A DNA stretch of 64,000 nucleotides from Stictocephala bisonia. Lineage: Eukaryota > Arthropoda > Insecta > Hemiptera > Membracidae. A program made the position numbers and the translations under genes. Under the pieces are notes generated by a model. That model saw only the letters and a program-made list of their open reading frames with translations, did no database searches and was not told the DNA's origin. Shown in pieces: positions 10,376 through 20,405 of the stretch (position 1 is its first letter; each line of letters begins with the position of its first letter). The stretch is from contig JAQJVL010000691.1 of assembly GCA_035578905.1 (NCBI GenBank), positions 372,001 through 436,000 on the forward strand, written 5' to 3'.

Positions 10376-11020
10376 TTAATACTGGAAAAATAATTGTATA
10401 ATGTATTAATTTGGGTTTACATGATAAACTTATTGATGCAAGGGAATATTTGCCTGCATACATACTTTTTTTAGCTTGACTGATTCTATTGTTCTTTTTT
10501 GGTCTTCACTTTTCTAACTTACCTTAATCACTTTCAGCTATTTAAACTTACCAACTTTTTCAAAGCCGTGTCCTCCAATAATAATAATAATGTTGTTAAT
10601 TTTATGACTAATTTACATGTAGAAGTGCATTTCTTTAGGCTTGTCCTAATTTATTTTTAAACTTTTTTTCCCTTTCCAGAATTTCTCTTTTCATTTTATA
10701 AATATACAGTATGTATAATATTTAAAGTTATACATTCAAAATAATATTAAAAATGCTTTGCTTTACTCTACAGTATTTTGTTGCCTATATGGATTTGATC
10801 AAACAATCATTAATCACAGTTTTGATTTTGCACCATATTTAGTAAGATAAAAAGCTTGGTTTGCTATTTGGCTGATCCATCTGAATTCAGGTCTTAGCAA
10901 CAAAGCTGCCCACTTTACATAATTTTCTATTTGTTTATTATGACTTTTTCAAGGCTGAAATAGCAGGAATTTTCTATTTAAAAGGGAAATGTTTCTATTA
11001 CTATACACAATACTATATAT
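10376..11020. other. AT-rich stretch without recognised features
   Basis: No supported ORF, array or transposon motif was found between the Tigger end and the next RT fragment. Confidence 0.5.
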
Positions 11021-11021
11021 A

Positions 11022-11400
11022 TCAGAAACCTGGGTAATGAGTAAACAAATCTGAGAAACAATTGATATTTTATGAGAATAAAGTCCTAAGAAAAATATAT
11101 GGTCCAAGTTTTGAAGGTGGGAATTGGAAAATTAAACACAATCATAAAATCAGAAATCTCTACCAAGATCCAGATATAATAGCTAAAGCAAGAAGCAGAC
11201 ATCTCAGATGGGCTGGTCAAATCGTAAGAAGAGGGGGAAAAACTACCACTAAAAAGATACTAAGGAAAACCCAGAAAGGAGAAGGCCACCAGGTAGGTCA
11301 AAACCAAGATGGAAAGACCAGATGCAACGGGACTTGAGGAGGCTGGGAAGAAATGAAAACCAGGCAGAGTATAGAGCAGGCTGGTGGTAATGTGTGGGCG
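11022..11400 (+). pseudogene. non-LTR retrotransposon ORF2 C-terminus fragment
   Basis: The frame from 11062 reads FYENKVLRKIYGPSFEGGNW, then RNLYQDPDIIAKARSRHLRW and AGQIVR. This is the conserved tail found after RT in many insect non-LTR ORF2 proteins (ERK-x-LRKI-(F/Y)GP ... L-x-x-LY-x-(D/E)PDI ... KSRRLRW-x-GH). A frameshift near 11265 moves the match to another frame (RRPPGRSKPRWKDQMQRDL). Only this end is present, with no catalytic motif. Confidence 0.72.
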
Positions 11401-11520
11401 AGACTAAGTACCATCTGGGGTACAAATGGCCACTGCAGTAAGTATATACAACTCTTTATCAGGGTGATTTATTAAGAAGCTAACTTACTTCTCCACTCCT
11501 TGAGTACAATCTGTAGACAA

Positions 11521-12235
11521 TCAATCAATCACAAATCTTTATTCATTATTTTGTACAAAGATTTATACAAGATAAAGAATCGTGTCTGTATAATTTATAA
11601 GTAAATTTCATAAAGTAAATGTACAGTGTCAAATAAAATTAAATACTACCAAAGAGAAGTATATTTTAAAATTTATAAAATTAAAGTTCTTCAAAACAGT
11701 ATAGGGCCTTATCTATTAAATATTTTTTTAATTGCTTTTTAAATTTTACATTAGATAATGAACGTATTCTTTCTGGAATGCTGTAATAAAATTTTATACC
11801 AGATAAAACTGGTTTCTTTTTGGAAAATTCTAATCTATAATTTTGAAAGGCAAACATATTCCTGATGCGAGTTTGATCTCTATGAGTGTCACCCAGTGTT
11901 GGTATGTTATCTTGAGATTTTATCACTGTCATTATGGTTTCAAAAATATACATTCCATAAACTGTTAAAATGCCAGGTTTAGGAAAGAATTCTTTAACCG
12001 AAGCATCATGATTTAAATTTAAAACTATACGTAATGCTTTTTTTTTTGAAGTAACAGAATTTCATTCAGATTTTTTAAGCTGGTTCCTCCATACAGCACG
12101 ATACCAAAAGAAATATGACAGTGTATATGAGCAAAATATATCATTTTCAAAGTTTCAATTGGACAGAATCGAGACATTACCTTTAAAAGATATAAACCCG
12201 AAGATATCATTTTTATTAAGGAATAAATATATCCT
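11521..12235 (-). mobile_element. non-LTR retrotransposon C, 5'-truncated 3' end
   Basis: On the minus strand the first part reads GLYLLKVMSRFCPIETLKMI, YFAHIHCHISFGIVLYGGTS and LNEILLLQKK (12025-12210). The tail reads KKPVLSGIKFYYSIPERIRS and FKKQLKKYLIDKALYCFEEL (11681-11953). Both are the post-catalytic region of Jockey-like RT. The 3' end has a polyadenylation-like AATAAAG and finishes with TGATTGATTGATTG at about 11521-11534, a short tandem tail. Catalytic motifs are lost. Confidence 0.75.
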
Positions 12236-12300
12236 TTTAGTTTTATTTCACTAATATATCCTTTTAGTTAGTTATTTCACACTTTTTAGTTAATGACTTT

Positions 12301-12690
12301 ACTACCATACACTTACAGTGGTGATGACCCACCTACCCACCCATACACTTACAGTGGTGATAACCCACCAACCCACCCATACACGTACAGTGGTGATGAC
12401 CCGCCCACCCACCCTACACTTACGGTGGTGATGACCCACACACCCACCCATACACTTGCATTGGTGATGACCCGTCCACCCACCTTATACGTGCAGTGAT
12501 GATGACCCACCTACCCACCCATACACTTGCATTGGTGATGACCCGCCCACCCACCATATACGTACAGTGGTGATGACCCACCTACCCACCCATACACTTA
12601 CAGTGGTGATTGATCCACCCGCCCACCCATACACGCACAGAGGTATTAGCCTACCCACCCACCCATACACGTACAGTGGTATTGTATGGG
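12301..12690 (+). repeat. 36-bp minisatellite, array 1 (C-rich strand on plus)
   Basis: About eleven 35-36-bp units, each with a C-rich block (for example CCCACCTACCCACCC) followed by ATACACTTACAGTGG and TGATG or TATTG. Every frame stays open because the unit length is a multiple of three, which gives spurious PYTYSGDDPPTH-like proteins. Variation between units is mostly single-base. Confidence 0.95.
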
Positions 12691-13084
12691 TAAAAATAAA
12701 GTTTAAGCCGTGCACCGTGTACCGTCTGACGGGAAAGTTCCGCCAGGGTCGGCTACCCTCGACCGACCAAGAGATCTCTTCTGTTGGAACTCCACTGTTC
12801 CATTGCATTGCGTTATTGAAAGGGCGTGCATTGTGTTGAAAGGCCCGTGTCATCGATTTCTCGATTCCCCTAAACGGTGCGGATGAGTGATTCCAGCAAC
12901 TTCTATTCAGTTAATAATACAGTGCAATAACGCACTAAGGTTCAGCTTATGAGGGAGAAAAGCTATTCAAAATACATTGATCAAGGTAATATGCAGTACA
13001 CATCAAAAACAATTTCTATTTCTTTGAAATATATTTGAAAATAACATACGTGGTATTGGAATTATACATACGGTGGTATTGGAA
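12691..13084. other. spacer between minisatellite arrays, with a GC-richer block
   Basis: About 12700-12860 is GC-richer than its surroundings and open on both strands in continuation of the array, but no motif is recognised. It could be the 5' UTR of the retroelement whose ORF1 fragment follows. The rest is AT-rich. Confidence 0.3.
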
Positions 13085-13205
13085 CTATACATTCAGTGGT
13101 ATTGACCCACCCGCCCACCCATACACTTACGGTGGTATTGGAATTACACATACAGTGGTATTGACCCACCCGCCCACCCGTTCACATACGGTGGTATTGA
13201 ATGTT
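13085..13205 (+). repeat. 36-bp minisatellite, array 2 (short, C-rich on plus)
   Basis: Two full C-rich units containing CCCACCCGCCCACCC alternate with shortened units GGTATTGGAATTACACATA. It directly abuts the ORF1-like fragment. Confidence 0.9.
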
Positions 13206-13219
13206 GAATGGTGTTGCAC

Positions 13220-13512
13220 TCAGCACTTGATCATGCGAACATAAGCTGCGCAGCCAACAACCATTTTAATTGGACGGGGTTTGTCGCTGGACCCTTTGCC
13301 GACACGAAAGAGCTTAAAGGAATTTACATCCAAACTAGGTTTGATGGCAGTAAAAAAGGATTGAAGTTTTACTTTATCATCCTCCATTCTATCATGAGCC
13401 GCACCCCTTGTACTTTCACACAACCCGAAGACCATAATGTTTTTCGCCCTAAGATTTCTTTCATTAATTTCTTCAATAGTTGAGACAAGGCAGGAAACAG
13501 AGGCGGTGTGGC
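13220..13512 (-). pseudogene. non-LTR retrotransposon ORF1 fragment
   Basis: The minus-strand frame reads VSCLVSTIEEINERNLRAKN, IMVFGLCEST, then FFTAIKPSLDVNSFKLFRVG followed by KPRPIKMVV. This pattern (coiled-coil end, then RxxN-(I/V)-(L/V)-(F/Y)-G(L/V)-x-ES, then a basic RPRP(I/V)K(V/M) block) is typical of the RRM-like part of arthropod non-LTR ORF1 proteins, which bind RNA. It is about 95 codons long, cut at both sides, and both sides run into 36-bp minisatellite arrays. Confidence 0.65.
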
Positions 13513-13513
13513 C

Positions 13514-13543
13514 TTCAAGCATGGTCACAACGCCATGCTTGAA
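13514..13543. repeat. short perfect hairpin at a minisatellite boundary
   Basis: TTCAAGCATGG, an 8-base loop, then CCATGCTTGAA. The 11-bp arms pair perfectly and lie between the ORF1 fragment and the reversed minisatellite unit. Confidence 0.85.
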
Positions 13544-13554
13544 TACCACTGTAC

Positions 13555-13775
13555 ATGTATAGGTGGTCTGGTGGGTTATACTGTACGTGTATGGGTGGGC
13601 GGGTGGATCATTACCATGTACAGTACTAACCCAAGCGCCCACTCCTTCACGTTCTGTGGTTTAGACCCACCCACCCCTTCACCTACACCACCCCACCCAC
13701 CCGCCCACTCATACACGTGCAGTGGTAAAGACCCACCCGCCCACCCATACACGTACAGTGGTAATATCATTAATT
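13555..13775. repeat. 36-bp minisatellite, array 3 (two orientations)
   Basis: The first 60 bp carry the G-rich orientation (GTATGGGTGGGCGGGTGG). From about 13625 the orientation flips to C-rich units ending CACGTACAGTGG. The array is therefore internally inverted within a short distance. Confidence 0.9.
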
Positions 13776-14319
13776 ATTTATTAGCATAATATACACAGTA
13801 AATTAATTAATAGTAAATTAATTTCAATCACAACGTGGCATAATCAGATAATTTGTTGCGAGTTCAAAGTAAGAATGTTAATTATATCTCAATAGCAAAT
13901 GAAGTTAAACAGTTTTAAAGAGATGCCAATTAAATATAATTCACATCTAATAACATTTCTCTGTTATTGGAAATACTTCTCACTATTGTTATTAACATTG
14001 TTAGAAAATGGATAAAGGAATATTTGAAAATAATGGCAAATAACGTTAAACAATCATTAAAACTCCACAAACGCCCTGGAACTCCCTTTCAGATAATGAT
14101 GTGTAGATCAATTTCCGTTATGTACAACGACACATTACATTGAGTACTTTCCACATATAACTTCTGAGACGGCTACATTCACATTATATACATAAGTAGT
14201 ATATATTACTTATAACTATATAACGGAGTCCTCATACAATTGTTATACCTTTAATAAAATTGAAGATGCACAAAAATTATAAATACACAAAATTGAGTTC
14301 CACAAAAATTACGTACATG
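13776..14319. other. AT-rich spacer between minisatellite arrays
   Basis: No ORF or repeat recognised. Confidence 0.5.
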
Positions 14320-14692
14320 ATATTGACTCACCCACACACCCATACACGTAAATTATATTGACCCACCCACCCGCCCATACACGTACAGTGGAATTGACCC
14401 ACCCGCCCACCCATACACGTACAGTGGCAGACCCACCCGCCCACCCATACACGTACATTGGCATTGACCCACCCGCCCGCCCATACAGATACATTGGCAT
14501 TGACCCACCCATATACGTACAGTGGCATTGACTCACCCGCCCGCCTATACACATACATTAGCATTGACCCACCCGCCCACCTATACACATACAGTGGCAT
14601 TGACTCACCTACCCACCCATACACGTACAGTGGCATTGACCCACCCACCCATAACACGTACATTGGCATTGAGTACCACCATACGTGTAATT
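14320..14692 (+). repeat. 36-bp minisatellite, array 4a (C-rich on plus)
   Basis: About ten units with CCCACCCGCCCACCC and ATACACGTACAGTGGCATTG. It is the left half of a head-to-head pair with the following G-rich block. Confidence 0.95.
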
Positions 14693-14905
14693 TTAGTTCC
14701 ACCATACGTGTATGGGTGGGCGGGTGGGTTATTGCTTTCAAAGTCAGCCACCAAACTAATCAGTACCATGGTACGTGTATGGGCGGGTTGGTGGATCAAT
14801 GCCATTTTACGTGTATGGGTGGGCCAATACCACTGTACGTGTATGGGTGGGCGGGTGGGTCAATACCAACGTACGTGTATGGGTGGGTGTGTGGGTTAAT
14901 ACCAA
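14693..14905 (-). repeat. 36-bp minisatellite, array 4b (G-rich on plus)
   Basis: It starts with ACCATACGTGTATGGGTGGG and continues with units containing GGGTGGGCGGGTGGG (for example 14845-14859), in inverse orientation to array 4a. Together they could pair as a long imperfect hairpin. Confidence 0.95.
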
Positions 14906-14958
14906 CATAGTTATACTTTATTATATTATTATAATTATACCAACATATTATACTTTAT

Positions 14959-15090
14959 TGGTACGCTGTGTTGGTACGGTATGTAGCTGCGTTGTATTGG
15001 TACGTTATATTAGTACATTGTGTTGGTAGATTGTATTGGTTTGCTGTGTTAGTACGGTATGTAGGTACGTTGTGTTGGTACGTTATTGAT
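14959..15090 (+). repeat. 13-bp tandem repeat
   Basis: About ten diverged units of the form TTGGTACGCTGTG (TTGGTACGGTATG, TTGGTACGTTATA, TTAGTACATTGTG and so on). The period is constant at 13. Confidence 0.85.
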
Positions 15091-15194
15091 TTGTGATCTT
15101 AATATCACAAAATATCACCTCTATTAACCGTATTTTTGATTTTTTATATTGAGCTGTGGGAAACCGTAACCGTGGGCTGTGATAATAGGGACCA

Positions 15195-15820
15195 TTATTA
15201 GACGTAAAGTCACTACTCTACACTAGACGTATCAATACCAAAGTGCGTGTATGGGTGGGCGGGTGGGTCAATACCACAGTACATGTATGGGTAGGCGGGT
15301 GGGTCAATACCACAGTGCGTGTATGGGTGGGCGGGTGGGTCAATAGTTCAGTGGTGTATGGGTGGGCGGGTGGTGTACCTCACACATAACAGTCTTGTGA
15401 CTTCACTGTGTGAGGTAATGATGTGTAATAGCGGTGGGTTTTGCTGCTGTTGTTGCTTAGACTTGCTATGGACACATGAAATTGACCATGGCAAGTATGA
15501 GGTGCCATTATTAGACGTAAAGTCACTACTCTACACTAGACGTATCAATACCAAAGTGCGTGTATGGGTGGGCGGGTGGGTCAATACCACAGTATATGTA
15601 TGGGTAGGCGGGTGGGTCAATACCACAGTGCGTGTATGGGTGGGCGGGTGGGTCAATAGTTCAGTGGTGTATGGGTGGGCGGGTGGTGTACCTCACACAT
15701 AACAGTCTTGTGACTTCACTGTGTGAGGTAATGATGTGTAATAGCGGTGGGTTTTGCTGCTGTTGTTGCTTAGACTTGCTATGGACACATGAAATTGACC
15801 ATGGCAAGTATGAGGTGCCA
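15195..15820 (+). repeat. 313-bp tandem segmental duplication
   Basis: TTAGACGTAAAG recurs at 15198 and 15511, and the two 313-bp copies match almost base for base. One visible difference is CAGTACATG versus CAGTATATG in the second minisatellite unit. Each copy contains four minisatellite units and a unique part ending CAAGTATGAGGTGCCA. The near-identity implies a recent event. Confidence 0.92.
15232..15695 (-). repeat. 36-bp minisatellite, array 5 (G-rich on plus), present twice
   Basis: Two clusters (about 15232-15380 and 15546-15695) lie inside the 313-bp duplication, with units carrying GGGTGGGCGGGTGGG and CAATACCACAGT. Confidence 0.93.
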
Positions 15821-15914
15821 ATGGTATGACATAATCAGGCACTGGCACCTTCACTATATCAGTAGTTGTACCTTACAATTTTGGACTTTCAGTTAAATAA
15901 AAGAAAAGATTGAA

Positions 15915-16300
15915 AATTTAATAACATACTGTATGATCATCCCATGACAATTTATGATCTAAAATCATTCCCAAAAATTTTGTACTTTTAATTTGCTTTA
16001 ATTTTCTATTGCCTACTATTATATCTAAATCAGTTTTATTTCTCATTTGTCTAATTTGAAAAGTCACAACATGTGTTTTGTCTAAATTTAATAGAATGTT
16101 ATTATTATTTAAAAAATGCTGTAATCTATCTAAGTTATTAATGACATGTGATTTGGTTTCTAGCAGATTTTTCCCACTAACTATTAGATTCGAATCATCT
16201 GCGTACAAACACAACTTATTGTTTTTATGATTCAAAACTGAAGGGAGACCTTTAATATAACATATGAAAAGAATAGGACCAAGAATCGATCTAGTATTAT
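15915..16300 (-). pseudogene. reverse transcriptase fragment with YADD
   Basis: The minus strand reads RSILGPILFICYIKGLPSV, then LCLYADDSNLIVSGK with the intact catalytic pair of aspartates, then LQHFLNNNNILLNLDKTH, then KSTKFLGMILDHKLSWDDH. This is the palm-to-thumb part of a Jockey-like RT. It starts abruptly after the PQGS region and ends abruptly after the KFLG motif, so it is a truncated internal fragment. Confidence 0.82.
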
Positions 16301-16939
16301 TCGAGAAGAAGAGTCCATAGAATTACTTAGTATCTAATTTTAATTAATTTTAGTTTGTCGTCAGTTACTGCTTGTACGATCTGGTTACAAGTTTCTAATA
16401 GTGTAGAGTAGTCATGTCTGTAGGAGGATTTTGATGATTTTTTTACTTTCCATTCATGAGTCGAAGAGGATTTTAACCAACATTGTATCTAATTCAAATT
16501 CAAAAACACATTTATTCAAACAATATTTTATATGAAATGTACATATTAATCCCAAGGCATCATATTAATATGTGCAGGAGTTTTCAATTATTAATGCTTA
16601 TTATAATTTCTATTAATTTTCGTTTAACAGCAAGAACAATGCAGGAATATTTATATCTTGAATTTAAAGAACATATTTTTGTCATGTTAACAAGAAAATT
16701 TAAATACTATATGGCTTTTAAAATATACTACTTACTTAAAACTTAGCTATTTTACTCGTCATTAGCAGCCGAGGATGACATCGCCGTTTCTACTCCAATC
16801 AAGCAATCTCCAACATACATTGAGTAATAGACATTAGTACCACAATAAATAATAATAAATAAGTTAATAATTACATAAAAAATATGATAACAGAAATATA
16901 AAATATGATTTTGTTTTATTAGCCTCCAGAACTGTTATA
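16301..16939. other. AT-rich region, possible retroelement 3' UTR
   Basis: Around 16486-16515 the minus strand ends with ATAAATGTG and TTTGAATTTGAATT, which resembles a non-LTR 3' tail. No coding part is attached. Otherwise no feature is seen. Confidence 0.3.
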
Positions 16940-17163
16940 TTATAGAAATAATACTGGTTAAATTACCTTTTTTCCTGTCAACAGTTCTTCAAACATAATC
17001 TGCTATGTACATATAAATGTTTTTAATGTTTAGTGTAATGTAAATAGTGACGTTTTTGGAAAGCCTGATGATGAAGCTCTATACTTCGAAATGTACATAG
17101 CAGATTATGTTTGAAGAACTGTTGACAGGAAAAAAGGTAATTTAACCAGTATTATTTCTATAA
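16940..17163. mobile_element. foldback/MITE-like element with about 73-bp near-perfect inverted repeats
   Basis: The left arm 16940-17012 (containing GGTTAAATTACCTTTTTTCC) is the reverse complement of the right arm 17091-17163, with no mismatch seen over at least 70 bases. A 78-bp centre separates them and contains GCCTGATGATGAAGC. No ORF is present. Identical arms imply recent insertion or gene conversion. It can fold into a very stable hairpin. Confidence 0.88.
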
Positions 17164-18110
17164 AATAAGACACAACATATATGTAAACTATTCAGAACAT
17201 AACAATATACATAATCTATTAATAAACTAGGATAAAATACATTATAAACTACATGAAATAAACTTAATAATATAAACTATGACTTATTTAACTAACAATA
17301 ACAAAGAAGCAACAATAATAACAATAGAGGATAACAGAATTCAACAAAAAAAATTTATATAACAGTAAAAAGTGCATATCTCAGATATCATAACAAAATA
17401 TACTGCTTTACTTTCATTTTAAATCTTGGTTTACTTTCATAAAAAATTGAATCACCATAGTTTAATTTTTTGGACCAATATAGCGACTCTGATTTCTACA
17501 TTTTTCCTCTGTCAAGTTATCTTGCTGGATTTAAAAAAAAAATTATAGAACGGGTTACTCTGTTACTTTCCTGTAGCGGGAATAGACTTATGTATTTGTG
17601 GATGAAAATCAGTAGACTAATCTTATATATTTCATTTAAATTCTAATATATAGGATATTATGTAATAAATATATATGATTTTTGATAAAGTATCTATGTA
17701 AGTGGGTCAGAGTTTGGAAGGCTGTCTGCTTTCAAGGTTTTAAAGATGTTGTTCAGAAAAATAAAAGATTATGAAAATGCCCTCAAAATATTCATGTGGT
17801 ACTTGTGTAATCAGTGAAAACACTCAGGAATAAAATGTATATGACTTTGTCAAAAATTATGTTCTGGTTAAAATATAGTTTATGATGAAAGAGACATGTC
17901 GTAATCTGTGCTAAGCTTAGTTTTTGAAATATTGCCATTGTATTTAAAGATTAGTTGTAACAATTTAATAATTAGGGACCTGAGAGACATCAGTCAACAA
18001 AATGTTCACGAGGTAATTCAGGAGACATGACTTTGGTTAGTTGACAACATCAATTACTAGTGTTTTATTTATACTATTATAAATATTAAAAATATTATAA
18101 TTTTTATTAC
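17164..18110. other. AT-rich stretch without recognised features
   Basis: Dense stops in every frame. No array or element end identified. Confidence 0.5.
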
Positions 18111-18735
18111 ATGGACATTAAGAACAGTAATTCTTCAAATGACAATTGACAGATCTAATGAGTTCTGTTGTTCACGGCTTCTAGGAACCTATTAGTTCTG
18201 TACCTATTAGTTATTGTATATTTTATTTAAATAAAGGTAAGGCAGTAAAGCTGTGATTAGTTTTGTAACATCAATTTTAATTTTTATGTATATGGACATT
18301 AAAAACAGTAATTCGTCAAATGACAATTGATAGATCTTATGAGTTCTGTTGTTCACGGCTTCTAGGAACCTATTAGTTCTGTACCTATTAGTTATTGTAT
18401 ATTTTATTTAAATAAAGGTAAGTCAGTAAAGCTGTGAGTAGTTTTGTAACATCAATTTTAATTTTTATGTACCGGTATATGGACATTAAAAACAGTAATT
18501 CGTCAAATGACAATTGATAGATCTTATGAGTTCTGTTGTTTACGGCTTCTAGGAACCTATTAGTTCTGTACCTATTAGTTGTTGTATATTTTATTTAAAT
18601 AAAGGTAAGGCAGTAAAGCTGTGAGTAGTTTTGTAACATCAAGTTTAATTTTTATGTATATGGACATTAAGAACAGTAATTCGTCAAATGACAATTGATA
18701 GATCTGATGAGTTCTGTTGTTCACGGCTTCCAGGA
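18111..18735 (-). repeat. about 181-bp tandem repeat at the 3' end of a non-LTR element
   Basis: ATGGACATTA starts units at 18111, 18292, 18479 and 18660 (spacing 181, 187, 181). The extra bases in the third spacing include CCGGTA before TATGG. Units two and three are nearly identical. The fourth unit merges into retrotransposon coding sequence, so the repeated segment is the end of the ORF plus the 3' UTR. Confidence 0.9.
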
Positions 18736-19178
18736 ACTCTTCTACAGTGTACACTGGGTTCTCTAGCAAGAATTCTCGAATCGAGTTCTTCAGTCTATTG
18801 CCAGTCAGGTTCTGTCTGGAGGTGTTCTGGAAGGAGGTTTTTCATACTTACAGCCTATGTATAATGGTTTTTTTTCTCGTAAAATGCTGTTCTATATTGG
18901 GGTAGGATGTGTCTGGAGGCATGGCGTGTTGGGTAGTTGTGAAGGTCTGTGTGAGACTGCAGGTGTTGTTTATCGACATGTAAGATGGCTTCATAGATGT
19001 AGAGGGCAGGTACAGTGAGAATGTGTAGGGTCTGCTAGGCTTGTCAGCAGCTTTGTTGGGACTCCAGGTTTGCAATGGTCCTAATTACCTTCTTTTGTAG
19101 TACAAGCACTCTCTTGATATTTCCTGAGGTACCTTCCCAGATTGTCAAGGCCATATCTTATGTGTGATACTATTAGAG
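18575..19178 (-). pseudogene. non-LTR retrotransposon ORF2 C-terminus
   Basis: The minus strand reads ALIVSHIRYGLDNLG, RVLVLQKKVIRTIANLESQQ, LHILTVPALYIYEAILHVDK, HTDLHNYPTRHASRHILPQY, and finally ENPVYTVEEFLEAVNN. These are the ordered post-catalytic motifs of a Jockey-like element, spread over three frames by small indels. The 5' part with the catalytic boxes is missing. The other long minus-strand frame here (18848-19075) is a shadow. Confidence 0.8.
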
Positions 19179-19534
19179 CTTATTAAGCCATTAACAGTAA
19201 GAAATTAATAATGCATGCATATGTTGTTTCATTTAATAATATTCAATAGTATAACTTAAAATATATTTTCTATAAAATACATCGGTGGTTCAGTCTCTAC
19301 TACATCCTCCCTTCATGAGCTGTGAGGGTTAGGAGCTTAACAGTTTTGCGAGGTTTTTTTTGTTGGAGAAGGTTCTGGAGATGAGATTTAGGAAGACAAA
19401 TCACATAGAATTTATTTCTTTTTATGCAGCTACCATTTTAAACTTCTACCAACTATTATCTGACACGGAATATTTTACCATTACCTCTACATTAACTGCT
19501 AGGTCTCTTATAAAGACTTTGGCCAACTTCAAAA
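19179..19534. other. region without recognised features
   Basis: Short open stretches only. No motif seen. Confidence 0.45.
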
Positions 19535-19852
19535 TCAGGAGTCTCGTAGTAGCTCCATGTCTTGTATCAAAGTAGTATTTCTGCATTCTGTCTTTATTTC
19601 AAATCCCATAACTTCTTCTACGTTTGGAAGCTTGGACATGAAACAAACAGGAGATACTGGTACTTTAGTCTGCTGAAGTGACATTTTTCCATCGGTTCTC
19701 GTTTCCAGTTCTTTTGTCAATAACCGATAGAACCGAGAATTGACTTTAGGAACCAACCCATCCCTAATACCTATATTATTCTTGAATTGCACCTTTATTT
19801 TAACACAATTGTAACTCTCTAAGAATGTAAAAATTAAGCCTCGCATTGACAA
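19535..19852 (-). CDS. unrecognised 105-codon ORF
   Basis: An open minus-strand frame beginning MSMRGLIFTFLESYN, with mixed and non-repetitive composition unlike the satellite frames nearby. I recognise no domain. Its start overlaps the outer end of the long inverted repeat, so it may be part of that element. No splice or polyadenylation signal was identified. It could be chance. Confidence 0.15.
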   Translation of the reverse strand: MSMRGLIFTFLESYNCVKIKVQFKNNIGIRDGLVPKVNSRFYRLLTKELETRTDGKMSLQQTKVPVSPVCFMSKLPNVEEVMGFEIKTECRNTTLIQDMELLRDS

Positions 19853-20300
19853 AACAACAAAATTTCATACAAATACCTATCAAATACCTCTGACTAAGTG
19901 CAGGCCTACTGAACAAGGGAAATTTGTGAAATAGTTAGACATACTATTTTATTTTATATTAATGATGATAATCAACCTGCTAAATTTATTGATCTTCAAC
20001 AGTTTGTGTGATTGATTTAGTTCTGTGATAGTAAATTAAAATGATAGTGTGAGACACTGAAACAGGATTTAGCATTGATTGCTAGGGAATGGACCGTGCC
20101 TATAATCAAAATGTTTAACAAGGTAGAAAATATCTTATATTTTATAACTGGGAAGATTAAGACTTTAATTCAAAAGTAAATTAATTATAAACAGTGAAAT
20201 CACAGACATTTTTTCAAAATATTTTCTTGAAGCTCCAACCATTTTTTTCTTTTAGCTTTACTAAATTCATTATTGTTTTGTTTTTGATGCTATTGCAAGA
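19815..20300 (+). repeat. left arm of a 2.5-kb long inverted repeat
   Basis: Read against the reverse complement of 21865-22355 it shares, in order, GTAACTCTCTAAGAA, AAATACC, ACAAGGG, TTGATCTTCAACA, ACTGAAA-AGGATTTA and TTTCTTTTAGCTTTA. The similarity is imperfect but collinear over about 480 bp, so this is an old inverted pair. Confidence 0.75.
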
Positions 20301-20317
20301 CATTGATACGCTCCTGT

Positions 20318-20405
20318 GAAGCCAGTTTTCCTGTTTGGTGAAATCAGTTCATGTTCGGTTTTTACAGGTAGTGTCAGTGGTCTCCCTCTCTGTCTCTCTT
20401 CAGTG
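20318..20405 (+). repeat. dispersed repeat D2, copy 1
   Basis: It contains GTTCATGTTCGGTTTT, ACAGGTAG and GTCTCCCTCTCT, matching 41550-41640 closely. It lies in the loop of the long inverted repeat. No coding capacity. Confidence 0.75.

Noticed and set aside
12293..12853. Long Pro/Thr/Tyr-rich and Gly/Val/Trp-rich ORFs in the 36-bp arrays (also at 14309-15702, 33389-33835 and 49780-50334)
   Set aside because: They exist because the 36-bp unit is a multiple of three and lacks stops in several frames on both strands. The opposite strands are equally open, so this is not evidence of proteins.
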